64,000 nt of DNA from Marinomonas sp. SBI8L (GTDB lineage: Bacteria; Pseudomonadota; Gammaproteobacteria; Pseudomonadales; Marinomonadaceae), in the NCBI RefSeq assembly GCF_001624705.1, contig NZ_JSEO01000013.1:62001-126000 (forward strand), written 5' to 3'. Under the pieces are notes generated by a model. It was not told the origin of the DNA. It saw nothing but the letters and a program-made list of their open reading frames with translations, and searched no databases. Both the position numbers and the translations under genes were made by a program. Positions 18,167-28,055 of this stretch are shown here, piece by piece. Position 1 is the stretch's first letter, and every line of letters starts with the position of its first letter.

Positions 18167-19639
18167 ATGCAAGATAATAAATCTCAAAATGTACAGCTAA
18201 CCTCTGCTAATGGTGCGCCAGTGGCAGATGACAATAACAGTATTAGCGTAGGTGCCCGTGGCCCGCTAACTTTCGACAATCATTATTTGTTTGAAAAGCT
18301 AGCGCACTTTAACCGTGAAAGATTACCAGAACGTGTCGTACATGCCCGTGGCACAGGTGCCTATGGTACCTTCACGTTAAAGAAAAGCCTTGCGGATTTA
18401 ACGATAGCGAACTTCTTGCAAAACGAAGGTCAACAGACGCCTGTCTTTGTTCGTTTCTCGACAGTTGGCGGTGGTCAAGACTCATCAGATTATGCACGTG
18501 ATCCTAGAGGCTTTGCTGTTAAGTTTTATACCCAAGAAGGTAACTTTGACCTAGTGGGGAATAACACCCCCATCTTTTTCCTAAATGATCCGATTAAGTT
18601 TCCTGACTTTATTCATTCTCAGAAAAAAGATGCCAGAACCAACTTACCTAACCCAGCAAACATGTTTGAGTTCTGGGCGAACCACCCACAATCTTTGCAC
18701 CAAATGACCATTCTTATGTCGGATCGAGGCATTCCAGCCAGCCTTAGACACATGCATGGTTTTGGTTCTCATACTTTGAGTTTTTGGAATCAAGACGGGG
18801 AACGAGTTTGGGTTAAGTGGCACTTGAAAACAGATCAGGGGGTGAAGACATTAACGGAAGAAGAGGCCGCTTTAAAGCCTGCCCATGGCGCTCAGCAGGA
18901 TTTAGTTGAAGCAATTGATAGGGGGGATTTCCCGAGTTGGACAGTCAAGTTACAGGTGATGACAGAGAGCCAAGCGGCTAATTTTGCGATTAACCCTTTT
19001 GACCTAACCAAGGTATGGCCACATGCTGATGTGCCTTTGATCGAAGTGGGTAAGCTAGAGCTTAATCGTAATGTTGATAACTACTTTGCTGAGACAGAGC
19101 AAGCGACCTTTGCGCCAAGTAATTTGGTGCCTGGCATAGGTGCCTCTCCAGATAAAATGCTACAGGCAAGACTGTTAGCTTATCAAGATGCTCATAGATA
19201 TCGTGTTGGGACTCATGCAAGTCATATTCCGGTTAATGCCCCTAAATGCCCCGTGAATCATTATCAAAGAGATGGTGCGTTTGCTGGCGTCAATGCGGGG
19301 GCGAGTGCTTGCCCTTATGGTCACGGGTCACAGCCTGAAGTGAACTTCTACCCTAATGACAGAGCTAATGAGCCTAAACCAAATGCCAATTTACAAGCGC
19401 CTATGATGCCAGTGCTTGAAGATGCTTGGATAGGTGCTCACAGCCAAGATGAGGAAGACTATTACTCTCAAGCTGGGGACTTATTCCGCTTGATGAGTGA
19501 TGATCAAAAAGCACAGCTAGCAAAAAATATTGCTGGTGGTCTATCCCAGGCAAATGAGTCGATTCAATCTCGTATGTTGGCGCAATTTGCCAAAGCGGAT
19601 CAAGCTTATGCGGATGCTGTTGCTGCCTTGCTAAAGTAA
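18167..19639 (+). CDS. Monofunctional heme catalase (small-subunit clade)
   Basis: This 490-residue catalase dismutates hydrogen peroxide. The distal heme His lies in ERVVHARGTGAYG (about residue 57) with the Asn in GNFDLVGNNTPIFFLNDP. The proximal heme Tyr lies in RLLAYQDAHRYRVG (about residues 340-353). Length fits the small-subunit clade rather than HPII. I chose the ATG at 18167 because AAGGTGGGA is seven bases upstream; a GTG twelve bases earlier overlaps that site. No signal peptide is visible, suggesting a cytoplasmic enzyme. A strong terminator follows. Confidence 0.93.
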   Translation: MQDNKSQNVQLTSANGAPVADDNNSISVGARGPLTFDNHYLFEKLAHFNRERLPERVVHARGTGAYGTFTLKKSLADLTIANFLQNEGQQTPVFVRFSTVGGGQDSSDYARDPRGFAVKFYTQEGNFDLVGNNTPIFFLNDPIKFPDFIHSQKKDARTNLPNPANMFEFWANHPQSLHQMTILMSDRGIPASLRHMHGFGSHTLSFWNQDGERVWVKWHLKTDQGVKTLTEEEAALKPAHGAQQDLVEAIDRGDFPSWTVKLQVMTESQAANFAINPFDLTKVWPHADVPLIEVGKLELNRNVDNYFAETEQATFAPSNLVPGIGASPDKMLQARLLAYQDAHRYRVGTHASHIPVNAPKCPVNHYQRDGAFAGVNAGASACPYGHGSQPEVNFYPNDRANEPKPNANLQAPMMPVLEDAWIGAHSQDEEDYYSQAGDLFRLMSDDQKAQLAKNIAGGLSQANESIQSRMLAQFAKADQAYADAVAALLK

Positions 19640-19664
19640 ATCAGGTTGACGAGTAAGAAAAAGC

Positions 19665-19698
19665 AAAGCCCATAACCTTTAGGCTATGGGCTTTTTTT
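19665..19698 (+). terminator. Terminator of the catalase gene
   Basis: A 10-bp perfect stem (AAAGCCCATA with TATGGGCTTT), extended by pairs of the loop, is followed by seven T residues. It lies 25 bp after the catalase stop. Confidence 0.9.
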
Positions 19699-19783
19699 AA
19701 TAATGTTTAAGCTAAAAGATACCTTTATAAAAAGCTTTTGCTTATTATGTGCCACCTTAAAGACACTCGAAGGAAGCTCCAGT

Positions 19784-20134
19784 ATGGCCAAAATAATCTT
19801 CTCGCTAAAATATGTGGAAGAGGATGAAGCGAATGACATTCGTCAGTTGCTTATGGAGAATGAAATTGAGTTTTATGAAACCACAGCAGGTCGCTGGCAA
19901 ATTTCCTTGGCGGCAATTTGGATTCGCAATAATGAAGATTTCGACAAGGCTAGAGCGTTAATTGAAGCGGATCAAAAGGAAAGGCGAGAAGCCTATCAAG
20001 CCAATATGCCTGATATGAGGCTGCTGCCTTCCTTATGGCGACAATGCCGCCATAATCCGGTTGAGTTTGGTTTTACCCTAGTTGCCATCGTCTTTGTACT
20101 GGGCTTAACCCTTTGGCCTTTTTGGCTAGTTTGA
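19784..20134 (+). CDS. DUF6164-like small membrane protein
   Basis: This 116-residue protein has an N-terminal soluble part (MAKIIFSLKYVEEDEANDIR) predicted to form a small alpha/beta domain. An amphipathic linker follows, and the C-terminus carries one transmembrane helix (FGFTLVAIVFVLGLTLWPFW, about residues 95-114). The start is set at the internal Met with AAGGA upstream, not at the longer frame that begins inside the catalase terminator. It resembles the widespread proteobacterial DUF6164 family. Function is unknown. Confidence 0.7.
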   Translation: MAKIIFSLKYVEEDEANDIRQLLMENEIEFYETTAGRWQISLAAIWIRNNEDFDKARALIEADQKERREAYQANMPDMRLLPSLWRQCRHNPVEFGFTLVAIVFVLGLTLWPFWLV

Positions 20135-20163
20135 TTGCCTAAAGCCAAGAAGACCTTGATGGT

Positions 20164-20577
20164 CTAGACAGGCACACAATTCTTTTGGCTTTCAATTAAG
20201 GCAACCGCTATCTGATGCCTGGTTACTATGCCAATAATGCGTCTGTCTTCTACGACAGGATAAACTTTCGGTTTTCTATCTAACATCATTTTAGCTAAGG
20301 TCATGACGGTATCAGTGGGTTTCACTGTTAGCACATCCGTTTGCATGACAGATTCGATAGAGTTGGGCTGATTGCAATAATAGGCATTCTGTAGAAGTTG
20401 TGGCAGTACATCCTGCTCTGATACAAATCCAATTAGATTACCGTACTTATCCGCCACGGGGGCACCCGATAACTTATGACTTGAAAGACCTTGTATTAGA
20501 TCGTTGATGCTGGTCTGTTGAGTCACATAATAAGCATCTCTAGACATGATATCTCGTATTTGCAATGTCTCTTTCAT
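20164..20577 (-). CDS. CBS-domain pair protein
   Basis: This 137-residue protein consists of two tandem CBS domains. The first (about residues 8-62) contains DIMSRDAYYVTQQTS and GAPVADKYGNLIGFVSEQDVL. The second (about 75-130) contains VMQTDVLTVKPTDTV and VYPVVEDRRIIGIVTRHQI. Such Bateman modules commonly bind adenine nucleotides and act as energy or redox sensors. No effector domain is attached. It is convergent with the preceding small membrane-protein gene and appears monocistronic. The partner is unknown. Confidence 0.88.
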   Translation of the reverse strand: MKETLQIRDIMSRDAYYVTQQTSINDLIQGLSSHKLSGAPVADKYGNLIGFVSEQDVLPQLLQNAYYCNQPNSIESVMQTDVLTVKPTDTVMTLAKMMLDRKPKVYPVVEDRRIIGIVTRHQIAVALIESQKNCVPV

Positions 20578-20842
20578 ACACTGTTTCTCCTTTTAGAGCT
20601 TGATATGTAAGAGTTGTCCTAAATCTAAGTTTAGAGGGTGTCTGCTTAAAATGCCTTGTCAAAAACTAAAATTTTATAAATAAGGCTAATAGTTTTTAAC
20701 TGTTAAGGCCTTGCTCTTGTTTAGCCTTGTAAAAGTGAGGTGAGAATATAATGACAGGGCTCAAACCGAGTATTTTTTATAACCTGCCAGAGAGACTATT
20801 GATGGGGTATACTAGGCCTTTCTTATTGTTATTGATGCCTTT

Positions 20843-21826
20843 ATGACCAAAGCTAAACATCAACCAAAACGTGGTTCACGTAATCAGAAGCTTGAGTTAC
20901 ATCCTCGTAACCCCCATAGGGCGAGGTATGACTTTGCCTTGCTAGCTGATTCTAGTGCTGAACTGGCACCTTTTATCAGAACCAACAAGTTTGGTAATGA
21001 GTCTATCGATTTTGCTGATGCAAAAGCGGTAAAGGCACTTAATCGAGCCCTTCTGAATCACTTTTACGGGGTGAGCTTTTGGGACATACCTGAGGGTTAC
21101 TTGTGTCCACCTATTCCTGGGCGTGCTGATTATATTCACCATCTAGCAGACCTGCTTGCTGCAAGTAATCAAGGAGACATTCCCAGAGGCAAGGGAATTA
21201 AAGCCTTGGATATTGGTGTTGGTGCTAACTGTGTTTACCCTATTATTGGTCATAGGGAATATCAGTGGCAATTTGTTGGTAGTGACATTAACAAGGTCGC
21301 AATCGATACAGCTAACGCGATAGTGTCTTCAAATACCTGCTTAAATGGCAATATAGATTGTCGATTGCAGACGTCTAATAGGCTCATGTTTGAAGGCATT
21401 TGGAAACAAGATGAACGCTTTGATCTGACATTATGTAACCCTCCTTTTCATAGCTCTAATGCTAAGATGCAAGCTGAATCTCAGCGTAAGTGGAAAGGCT
21501 TAAATCAGGGGCAAAAAATACCGTCTAAGCAAGGCCTTAACTTTGGCGGCCAAGACAATGAGCTTTGGTGTGAAGGTGGGGAAGAACGCTTTATTAATGA
21601 CATGATTACCCAAAGTGTCGACTTTGGTGAGCAATGTTATTGGTTTACCAGTTTAGTCTCTAAACAGGCAAACTTATCTGGCATATACCGCAAACTAAAG
21701 CAGGTGGGTGCCAAGGAAGTGAAAACGGTTGAAATGGCGCAAGGTCAAAAGGTTAGCCGGTTTGTCGCTTGGACCTTCTTAATGCCAGACCAAAGAGATT
21801 ATTGGGCAGATAATTACTGGAAATAA
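20843..21826 (+). CDS. rlmF: 23S rRNA (adenine-1618-N6) methyltransferase
   Basis: This 327-residue SAM-dependent methyltransferase modifies A1618 of 23S rRNA in E. coli (YbiN/RlmF). The SAM-binding loop is GIKALDIGVGANCVYPIIG (about residues 113-131) and the N6-adenine catalytic motif is LTLCNPPFHSS (about 196-206). The N-terminal LHPRNPHRARYDF and the C-terminal EMAQGQKVSRFVAWTFL match RlmF closely. The start lies close behind a run of promoter-like AT-rich sequence. It is followed by a bidirectional terminator shared with psuG. Confidence 0.93.
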   Translation: MTKAKHQPKRGSRNQKLELHPRNPHRARYDFALLADSSAELAPFIRTNKFGNESIDFADAKAVKALNRALLNHFYGVSFWDIPEGYLCPPIPGRADYIHHLADLLAASNQGDIPRGKGIKALDIGVGANCVYPIIGHREYQWQFVGSDINKVAIDTANAIVSSNTCLNGNIDCRLQTSNRLMFEGIWKQDERFDLTLCNPPFHSSNAKMQAESQRKWKGLNQGQKIPSKQGLNFGGQDNELWCEGGEERFINDMITQSVDFGEQCYWFTSLVSKQANLSGIYRKLKQVGAKEVKTVEMAQGQKVSRFVAWTFLMPDQRDYWADNYWK

Positions 21827-21847
21827 ACAACCCGTTTAAGAGCCAAT

Positions 21848-21882
21848 AAAAAGGCGCATCCTATAGCAGGATGCGCCTTTTT
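21848..21882. terminator. Bidirectional terminator between rlmF and psuG
   Basis: A perfect 15-bp stem (AAAAAGGCGCATCCT paired with AGGATGCGCCTTTTT) with a 5-base loop lies between the convergent ends of rlmF and psuG. It has A and T runs on both sides and would work in either direction. Confidence 0.93.
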
Positions 21883-21906
21883 AGTTTTGACACGATCGTT
21901 TATGAC

Positions 21907-22836
21907 TTAGTCAGTGACCAGGTCAGCAGCGATTTTAGAGGCAAGTTTAGCATTGTTAAAGACGAGCTCTATATTACTCGCTAAGCTGTTACCGCCCGTT
22001 AACTCAGCAACACGGGCTAGTAGGAAAGGTGTTGATTCTTTACCACCGATGTTTTGTTCTACAGACTCTGCTAAAGCTTGTTCAACCGCTTGATCAATCG
22101 CCGCTTTATCCATAGCAAACTCATGTGGAATCGGGTTAGTGACAACCACACCACCTTCTAGCTTCATATCCCATTTTGCTTTTAGGAAATCGGCAATCTG
22201 AGTTGCGCTGCTAAGGTTGTAATCTACTGTGTGATCACTTTCACGGGTATAGAATGCAGGCAGTTTATCTGTGTTAAAACCTAGTACAGGGACACCCTGA
22301 GTTTCTAAGTACTCACGGGTAAGACCAAGGTCCAGAATAGATTTCGCGCCAGCGCAGACAACAGCAACATTGGTTTTAGCAAGTTCTTGCAAGTCAGCAG
22401 AAATATCAAAACTGGTTTCAGCGCCTCTGTGAACGCCACCAATACCGCCTGTCGCAAAGACTTTAATGCCAGCCATTGCAGCAACTATCATGGTTGCTGC
22501 TACTGTGGTTGCACCATGTTGCTTAGTTGCTACAACAAAAGGTAAATCACGGCGAGAGCATTTGATAACAGAAAGGCCTGCTTGACCTAGTGTGTCTATT
22601 TCTTCATGGCTAAGGCCTGCTTTTAAACGACCATCTAGAATTGCAATGGTGGCTGGTACTGCGCCATTATCACGAATGATCTGCTCTACTTTTTTTGCTG
22701 TTTCAGCATTTTGAGGCCAAGGCATACCATGTGAAATAATGGTACTTTCTAAGGCGACAACAGGCTTGTTGTTGGCAAGAGCTTCTGTTACTTCTGGGCT
22801 GATATCTAGATACTGTTTCATTTCTTGGCTATCCAT
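21907..22836 (-). CDS. psuG: Pseudouridine-5'-phosphate glycosidase
   Basis: This 309-residue enzyme cleaves the C-C glycosidic bond of pseudouridine 5'-phosphate to give uracil and ribose 5-phosphate. Diagnostic stretches are VVALESTIISHGMPWPQN (about residues 26-43), IAILDGRLKAGL, FATGGIGGVHRGAETSFDIS and VVCAGAKSILDLG with the family catalytic Lys region. It overlaps the end of the upstream kinase gene by 19 bp, so the two are translationally coupled as psuK-psuG for pseudouridine salvage. Confidence 0.95.
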   Translation of the reverse strand: MDSQEMKQYLDISPEVTEALANNKPVVALESTIISHGMPWPQNAETAKKVEQIIRDNGAVPATIAILDGRLKAGLSHEEIDTLGQAGLSVIKCSRRDLPFVVATKQHGATTVAATMIVAAMAGIKVFATGGIGGVHRGAETSFDISADLQELAKTNVAVVCAGAKSILDLGLTREYLETQGVPVLGFNTDKLPAFYTRESDHTVDYNLSSATQIADFLKAKWDMKLEGGVVVTNPIPHEFAMDKAAIDQAVEQALAESVEQNIGGKESTPFLLARVAELTGGNSLASNIELVFNNAKLASKIAADLVTD

Positions 22837-23894
22837 TTTTCAATATTTTTTTGACTAATATTTGGGTTGTTGGCGGCATCTGATTCTAGTGTCATGGCTG
22901 AGCATGCACTGGCAAACTCTAATGCCTTATCAATTGGCCATCCGTTAAGCTCTGCGTGAATAAAGCCTGCAAATAGCGCGTCGCCTGCACCTGTGTCACT
23001 CACTGCATCAATTTCAAATACGCCATAAGACACGCTTTGATGAGCATTCGCAAAGATCACACCTTCAGAGCCAAGGCTAAGCAAAATGTTTTTTACACCC
23101 AACGAGAGAAGTGCATGAATGAGTGCTGAGTCGTGGGCTTCTGTTAATCCTGTGATGGCTTTTGCTTCGTCACGGTTAACCTTTAATCCCGTCAGCCTTT
23201 TTAGTATTGGCTTAAGGCGAATCGATTTTTGTACTGAAACCGCATCCGCATAAAGTTTGCCCTGGCAATTAAGCTGAGCTAACCAACTAATGCAGGATTC
23301 ACTTAAGTTTGCTTCAAGTAAGAGTGTCTGAGCTGACAGTAACAAAGACTGTTTGTTACTTAACTGAGCACCATCTAAGGTGTCGATAATTTCCATATCA
23401 GATACAGCGGCTACAAGCTGACCTTGAGGGTCATTGATGGCTAAGTAGGTACTGGTACTAAAATCAGGATGGCGAATGACAGCATCCATATTGATACCAC
23501 TAGAACGGCATTGTTCTAATAACCAATCACCTGACTTATCTTGGCCAATCGCACTGACAAGTGAGACATCTTGCCCAAGGCGAGATAAGTTCTCAGCTAT
23601 GTTTCGGCCTACTCCACCTGGGCTTTGGTGTATCTGGCCAAGGTTTGAATCTTCAAGCCGTAGCTCTGTCAATGAACGGCCGCAAATATCTAAGTTGCAA
23701 CCACCGATAACAACGATGTTGTTATCTTTAGGAACGATATAGCCTTTGCCTAAAATGAAGCCTTTATTGGTGAGTCGCATTATGTGACCTGCCACTGATT
23801 CACGGCTCATGCCAAGCTGATTAGCAAGCTCTTGTTGAGAGGCTAATGGGCTCTTTTTGACAGCCATTAATACTCTGTTTTCTTGTTCAGACAT
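22818..23894 (-). CDS. psuK: Pseudouridine kinase with N-terminal winged-helix domain
   Basis: This 358-residue PfkB-family sugar kinase phosphorylates pseudouridine for PsuG. An N-terminal helix-turn-helix of about 55 residues (KSPLASQQELANQLGMSRES) precedes the kinase, as in a subset of PsuK-like proteins, and may allow self-regulation. The kinase carries PfkB signature 1 (SPGGVGRNIAENLSRLG) and signature 2 with catalytic Asp (DAVSDTGAGDALFAGF, near residue 300). The start is at MSEQEN, six codons inside the longest frame. It overlaps psuG by 19 bp. Confidence 0.9.
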   Translation of the reverse strand: MSEQENRVLMAVKKSPLASQQELANQLGMSRESVAGHIMRLTNKGFILGKGYIVPKDNNIVVIGGCNLDICGRSLTELRLEDSNLGQIHQSPGGVGRNIAENLSRLGQDVSLVSAIGQDKSGDWLLEQCRSSGINMDAVIRHPDFSTSTYLAINDPQGQLVAAVSDMEIIDTLDGAQLSNKQSLLLSAQTLLLEANLSESCISWLAQLNCQGKLYADAVSVQKSIRLKPILKRLTGLKVNRDEAKAITGLTEAHDSALIHALLSLGVKNILLSLGSEGVIFANAHQSVSYGVFEIDAVSDTGAGDALFAGFIHAELNGWPIDKALEFASACSAMTLESDAANNPNISQKNIEKWIAKK

Positions 23895-24041
23895 AAAGTA
23901 TCTCGCTAACAAAAGTTTATATGATTAACAATGATTATAAATCTAACGAGCTTTAACCTTAATAGCAAGGCTTATATGATTTACTAACATAGTTTTGTTA
24001 CAGCTTTTGTTATTGATTTAGCTAATAAAATGCTCATTCAG

Positions 24042-24079
24042 CCATAAAAAAAGCCAACCTAAGTTGACTTTTTTTATGG
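24042..24079. terminator. Terminator downstream of the phosphatase gene
   Basis: A long stem (CCATAAAAAAAG then CAAC, paired with GTTG then CTTTTTTTATGG) has one C-A mismatch. It lies beyond the phosphatase stop on the minus strand and would form a T-run terminator in either direction. Confidence 0.8.
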
Positions 24080-24112
24080 TGCTGAGGGTGAAGCCTCTTA
24101 GCAACCAAAAGC

Positions 24113-25690
24113 TTAGTTGATCTGATTCTTCATGTACTGGCCCAGTTCAGAGTGATGCATGATAGAAGAAACAGGTAGCACTTTATTTGCAGGCCCCCAA
24201 GCGAAGACATTCACTGGCACTGCTGTGTGAGTCCCTGTGCCCCAAACAATGTTTTGCGAGGTAGCAAGCTCACGACCGATTAGGTTGCCTCTATCGTTGT
24301 AAGGGAAGAAGGCATCGAAATCAGTAATAGCAGGGACTGTCTTGGCTGACAAATACTTGTGGCCTTCTGAATGGTAAGGGTTTTCCTTATCCATAAGAAT
24401 GCGCTTTGCTTGTGCTTCGTTAATTTTGAAGTCCGAATTAGCGTTAACAATCTTAGCCAAATTTGCAGGTGTTTGCTCTGCTTTATCCAGCTTTCCAAAC
24501 TTGCTAGTCATAGCATAGAAACTCATTTTTTGATTATAAAGCGCATCTAGAATATCAAAGTCACCAAAGTTGAAGTTAGGCTTGTAGTCTTGATTCTCAA
24601 AAGCTTTACCTGATCGTTTTTGTGCTTCTGGTAAGTTCTCAGAGGAGTAACTAAATCCGAATGAGCCTGTTTCATGGTCTGCCGTGACTATGATGAGTGT
24701 ATCATCACGTCCTGCAGCCCATTGGTAAACACTGCCGACAGCTTCATCAAATTTTACTAACTCATTGAGCATGGAACCTGCATCATTTGAGTGGCCTGCC
24801 CAGTCTATTTGCCCACCTTCAATCATGAGGAAGAAGCCGTCTTCATCTTTTTCTAATACAGATAGGGCTTTTTCTGTCATTTCTTTTAGAGTGGGTTGTG
24901 TTCGTTCCGCGGAATCCTTGTTTAGACGGTGCTCAGTACCATCCGCCATGCCTGAATAAGCAAATAGTCCTAGTAGTTTATCACCTGTTTGAGCATTTAA
25001 TTGTGTACGGTTAAAGGCAAGGTCATAACCTGCATCCTCGGCTTCAACTAGTAGGTTACGTTCATCTTTACGTTTAGACTTTAGATAAACACTACCTTCT
25101 GTTATGTCTTTCAATTCGTTATAAACCGCACCCTTATCATTGGTGGACTTTGGAATAAAGTTTCTTAATCCACCAGATAGCATGACATCTACGCCTGTTT
25201 CTAGCATGTCGACAGCAATGTCATTTTCAAGTGATCTATGGGGCTGGTGTGCTGCGAATGCAGCAGGTGTCGCATGAGTAAGACGAGTGTCTGAAATAAG
25301 CCCTGTCGCTTTACCAAGACGCTGAGCTTTTTCTAGAATGGTTTCAACATGGTTACCGTCTTCATCTATCCCTATCACTTCTGAACCTGTGTAGATGCCG
25401 GTAGCAAGTTGAGTAGCTGAGCAGGCTGAGTCAACGACTATGGCATCACTTGGGTTAGTTAACGAAGCGCCGATAACGCCTTCTTTTGCTAATTGAGCTA
25501 GGGAGGTTGTACGTCCCTTATAAATGGAGTTTGGCGCATGTTTGGCATAGGTTTCTAATAAACCTACCTGTTGCGGCCCCATGCCATCGCCTATCATCAA
25601 GATCACATTTTTGATCTCTGATGCGACAGATGTCATAGGTAAACTAGCTATTAATGTTCCGGTTAATAGTGCTTTACTGAGCTTATTCAT
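24113..25690 (-). CDS. phoA: Alkaline phosphatase, PhoA superfamily, secreted
   Basis: This 525-residue periplasmic or secreted phosphomonoesterase has a cleavable signal peptide (MNKLSKALLTGTLIASLPMTSVA). Metal ligands and the nucleophile are visible: MIGDGMGPQQVG (Asp, about residue 33), VDSACSATQLATG with the phosphorylated Ser (about residues 85-97), IDWAGHSNDAG, IVTADHETGSFG, and the His in GTGTHTAVPV near the C-terminus. Length and insertions differ from E. coli PhoA (471 residues), and it resembles marine PhoA-type enzymes. A PHO-box-like pair of repeats lies upstream. The symbol is used for the superfamily, not a strict ortholog. Confidence 0.85.
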   Translation of the reverse strand: MNKLSKALLTGTLIASLPMTSVASEIKNVILMIGDGMGPQQVGLLETYAKHAPNSIYKGRTTSLAQLAKEGVIGASLTNPSDAIVVDSACSATQLATGIYTGSEVIGIDEDGNHVETILEKAQRLGKATGLISDTRLTHATPAAFAAHQPHRSLENDIAVDMLETGVDVMLSGGLRNFIPKSTNDKGAVYNELKDITEGSVYLKSKRKDERNLLVEAEDAGYDLAFNRTQLNAQTGDKLLGLFAYSGMADGTEHRLNKDSAERTQPTLKEMTEKALSVLEKDEDGFFLMIEGGQIDWAGHSNDAGSMLNELVKFDEAVGSVYQWAAGRDDTLIIVTADHETGSFGFSYSSENLPEAQKRSGKAFENQDYKPNFNFGDFDILDALYNQKMSFYAMTSKFGKLDKAEQTPANLAKIVNANSDFKINEAQAKRILMDKENPYHSEGHKYLSAKTVPAITDFDAFFPYNDRGNLIGRELATSQNIVWGTGTHTAVPVNVFAWGPANKVLPVSSIMHHSELGQYMKNQIN

Positions 25691-26035
25691 ATATCCCTCT
25701 TACAAACGTTTGATTGTTTTTTATGATTATTTTGTATGACGCTTATTGAATATCAGGTAACGCTTTTCTTGGTTAGCATCTTGCTGCATTCAATAGCGAA
25801 GCTATTTAAACCGCAAAAGATGTCACTTCTATTACATAACAAAGACGTTTGATATAAATAGTATCTATGTCGTTGCTGTCACAATACTGCAACATATTGA
25901 CGTAATTAGATACTTTATGGTGATAAAGCCGAAGTTAAAAAGCGATGTAAGAAAGGAAATGGTAAGCAGAGTATAAAAAAACCAGCTATGCAAAACATAG
26001 CTGGCTTCTATTTTACCTTCGAGTAGTAAGAGGAA
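25691..26035. other. 345-bp intergenic region with a PHO-box-like repeat pair
   Basis: No gene is visible. CTGTCAC at 25876-25882 and CTGCAAC at 25887-25893, separated by four A/T bases, resemble the two 7-bp halves of a PhoB site, but they point away from the phosphatase gene. The right end holds the chemoreceptor terminator. Confidence 0.35.
25974..26008 (-). terminator. Terminator of the chemoreceptor gene
   Basis: A 9-bp stem (CCAGCTATG with CATAGCTGG) is followed on the minus strand by a run of T. It lies about 30 bp past the stop of the methyl-accepting protein. Confidence 0.85.
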
Positions 26036-27730
26036 CTAAATTTTAAATTGGTGAATATTATTATTTAGTTCAATCACTTGGTTAGATATTTGTTGGTTCG
26101 CCTCTGCTGTATGCTCGGCGCCTTTGGTTGTGCTTAATGCAATTTCTTGAATAGTATTCAAGTTATTAGTAATTTCAGCAGAAACCTGAGATTGTTCTTC
26201 AACAGCGGCTGCAATCTGTGTATTTAAATCAGAAATCTGACTAACAGCTTCATACGCTTCTTCAAATGAATGGCTGGTTTCAGTGCTTTTCGCTAAGCAA
26301 GCTTCTGTGGTGGTATTGCCATTTTGCATACTAGCAACCGCCTGGCTTGCTTCACGTTGAAGCTTTTCAACCAACTCTTGAATGTCTACCGTTGATTCTT
26401 GTGTCCTTTGCGCTAAAGAGCGAACCTCATCGGCAACAACCGCAAAGCCTCGACCCGTCTCACCTGCACGGGCTGCCTCTATGGCAGCATTTAGAGCGAG
26501 TAGGTTAGTTTGCTCTGCAATACCTCTAATGGCATCTAATACAGTACCAATACTTTCTGTTTCTTTAGCGAGGGTTTCTATGTCCTTCGAAGTGCGGGTC
26601 ACTTCATCTGCCATTTCCCTAATGATTTCTTGTGTTTCATTTGCTGACTGCTTTCCTTTTTCTACACTTTCTTTCACTTTCTCTGCAATCTGTGCTGCTG
26701 ATGCTGTATTAACAGAAACTTCTTGTGTTGCGGTGTTCATTTCAGAGATAGCACCAGAGACAATACTTGTTTCACCTTGTTGTCTTTGAATAGCTTCCAT
26801 GGTCTCTTCCATTATGGTCAAAGCCGTACTTGAAGAGTTTGAAAGTGTTGTTGAAGAAGCTGCAATCCTTCCGATTGTGTCAGCAAGACTACTAATAAAG
26901 TTATCAAATGAGTTGGAAAGCATCCCTATCTCATCTTTATTTTGATTATTGATGCGTAATGTTAAATCGCCATCACCTGTCGATATTTCGCTTAAGCGTG
27001 ATTGCAGCAGTGCAATCGGCTTAGTAATAGATCGGCAAATAGTAATCGATACTAACATCGCAAAGATAATTGACGTGATTAATGCCACCGTGATCATCTT
27101 GATGGCTTCAATTTCGTCATGTTCGGCTTTTAATGCAGATTTAGCTGTGAAAGCTTGAATATCAGCTAATACACCAACAAGTTCTTGATCAAGTTCATCC
27201 TGATGTTTTTCTAAGGTGGGCAGAAGAGTTAAGGCTTCCTTCATTTTATGAGCGACCAATAAGTCAGCAACTTGGAAAGATTCTTTCTCTGTTTGTAAGA
27301 AGTGTTTTTCAATGTTCTTTAGGGTAACTGCAATTGATTCAAGCTTTTTAATCGCTTCTTCTGAGTGAGCGATAGTCAGAGCTTTATCAACTAGTTCTTC
27401 AGCTTCGACAATTTCTTTTTCAATCTTTTTAGAAATGTCTTTCATCTTTTTGATGTGCTTGTCTCTGTCTTTTTTATAATCACCTGTGTTTGTTTCGATT
27501 AGAACACCATATAAAACAGACCTTTCTAATTCGATTACTTGAGCTAATTGGTGCTCAGTTATTTGTGTCATTAGGTTGTTTAAAGGGATATCAATTTCGG
27601 CGATATCCGTTATTTCATAGCCGATTTTTTGCATCTGAGTTAATCCAATCATACCCACTAAGATTAGAAGACTTAACAAAGAAGCACCTAAAAAATAGAT
27701 TTTATGAACAACTTTAATGTGTTTAAGCAT
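26036..27730 (-). CDS. Methyl-accepting chemotaxis protein
   Basis: This 564-residue chemoreceptor has a first transmembrane helix at about residues 11-31 and a mostly helical periplasmic domain of about 180 residues. A second helix near 213-232 is followed by a HAMP linker ([20 protein letters not shown]) and the cytoplasmic signalling hairpin. The hairpin tip region carries [20 protein letters not shown] followed by [20 protein letters not shown]. The helical ligand domain resembles the four-helix-bundle type with a small-molecule pocket, but the ligand is unknown. There is no C-terminal CheR-binding pentapeptide. It appears monocistronic. Confidence 0.92.
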   Translation of the reverse strand: MLKHIKVVHKIYFLGASLLSLLILVGMIGLTQMQKIGYEITDIAEIDIPLNNLMTQITEHQLAQVIELERSVLYGVLIETNTGDYKKDRDKHIKKMKDISKKIEKEIVEAEELVDKALTIAHSEEAIKKLESIAVTLKNIEKHFLQTEKESFQVADLLVAHKMKEALTLLPTLEKHQDELDQELVGVLADIQAFTAKSALKAEHDEIEAIKMITVALITSIIFAMLVSITICRSITKPIALLQSRLSEISTGDGDLTLRINNQNKDEIGMLSNSFDNFISSLADTIGRIAASSTTLSNSSSTALTIMEETMEAIQRQQGETSIVSGAISEMNTATQEVSVNTASAAQIAEKVKESVEKGKQSANETQEIIREMADEVTRTSKDIETLAKETESIGTVLDAIRGIAEQTNLLALNAAIEAARAGETGRGFAVVADEVRSLAQRTQESTVDIQELVEKLQREASQAVASMQNGNTTTEACLAKSTETSHSFEEAYEAVSQISDLNTQIAAAVEEQSQVSAEITNNLNTIQEIALSTTKGAEHTAEANQQISNQVIELNNNIHQFKI

Positions 27731-28055
27731 GGTTAATATCTCAATTAGATTATTGATTTACTTCTTAAAGGTTTTGTAAAAAAATAACTGATAATAGAAT
27801 TTTAGACTTCATCTAAAAATGATTAATACTATGTTAATAATCATAACTCCATGTCCATGATTAAGTCATAAGTATAATTGTATTTTTTTTTGAGTTTGAA
27901 ATCTTATGTACCTTTTTATTGCGAAAGGTAGGTTTAATGCAAGTTTGTGTTATTTTTGTGTCAAACCTGTACTTTTTATTAGTTAATATTCAATTAAACT
28001 TATTTATAAAACTGAATGACGCTATAATGTATTAATAGTTTAATTAGGTTGTTTT
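27731..28055. other. 325-bp AT-rich divergent intergenic region
   Basis: Very AT-rich region between the divergent chemoreceptor and plsC genes, presumably holding both promoters. I see no open frame, RNA fold or repeat copy in it. Confidence 0.4.

Noticed and set aside
25876-25893. PHO-box-like pair CTGTCAC and CTGCAAC
   Set aside because: Only two imperfect halves, oriented away from the phosphatase gene; kept as a remark in the intergenic entry rather than as a site.
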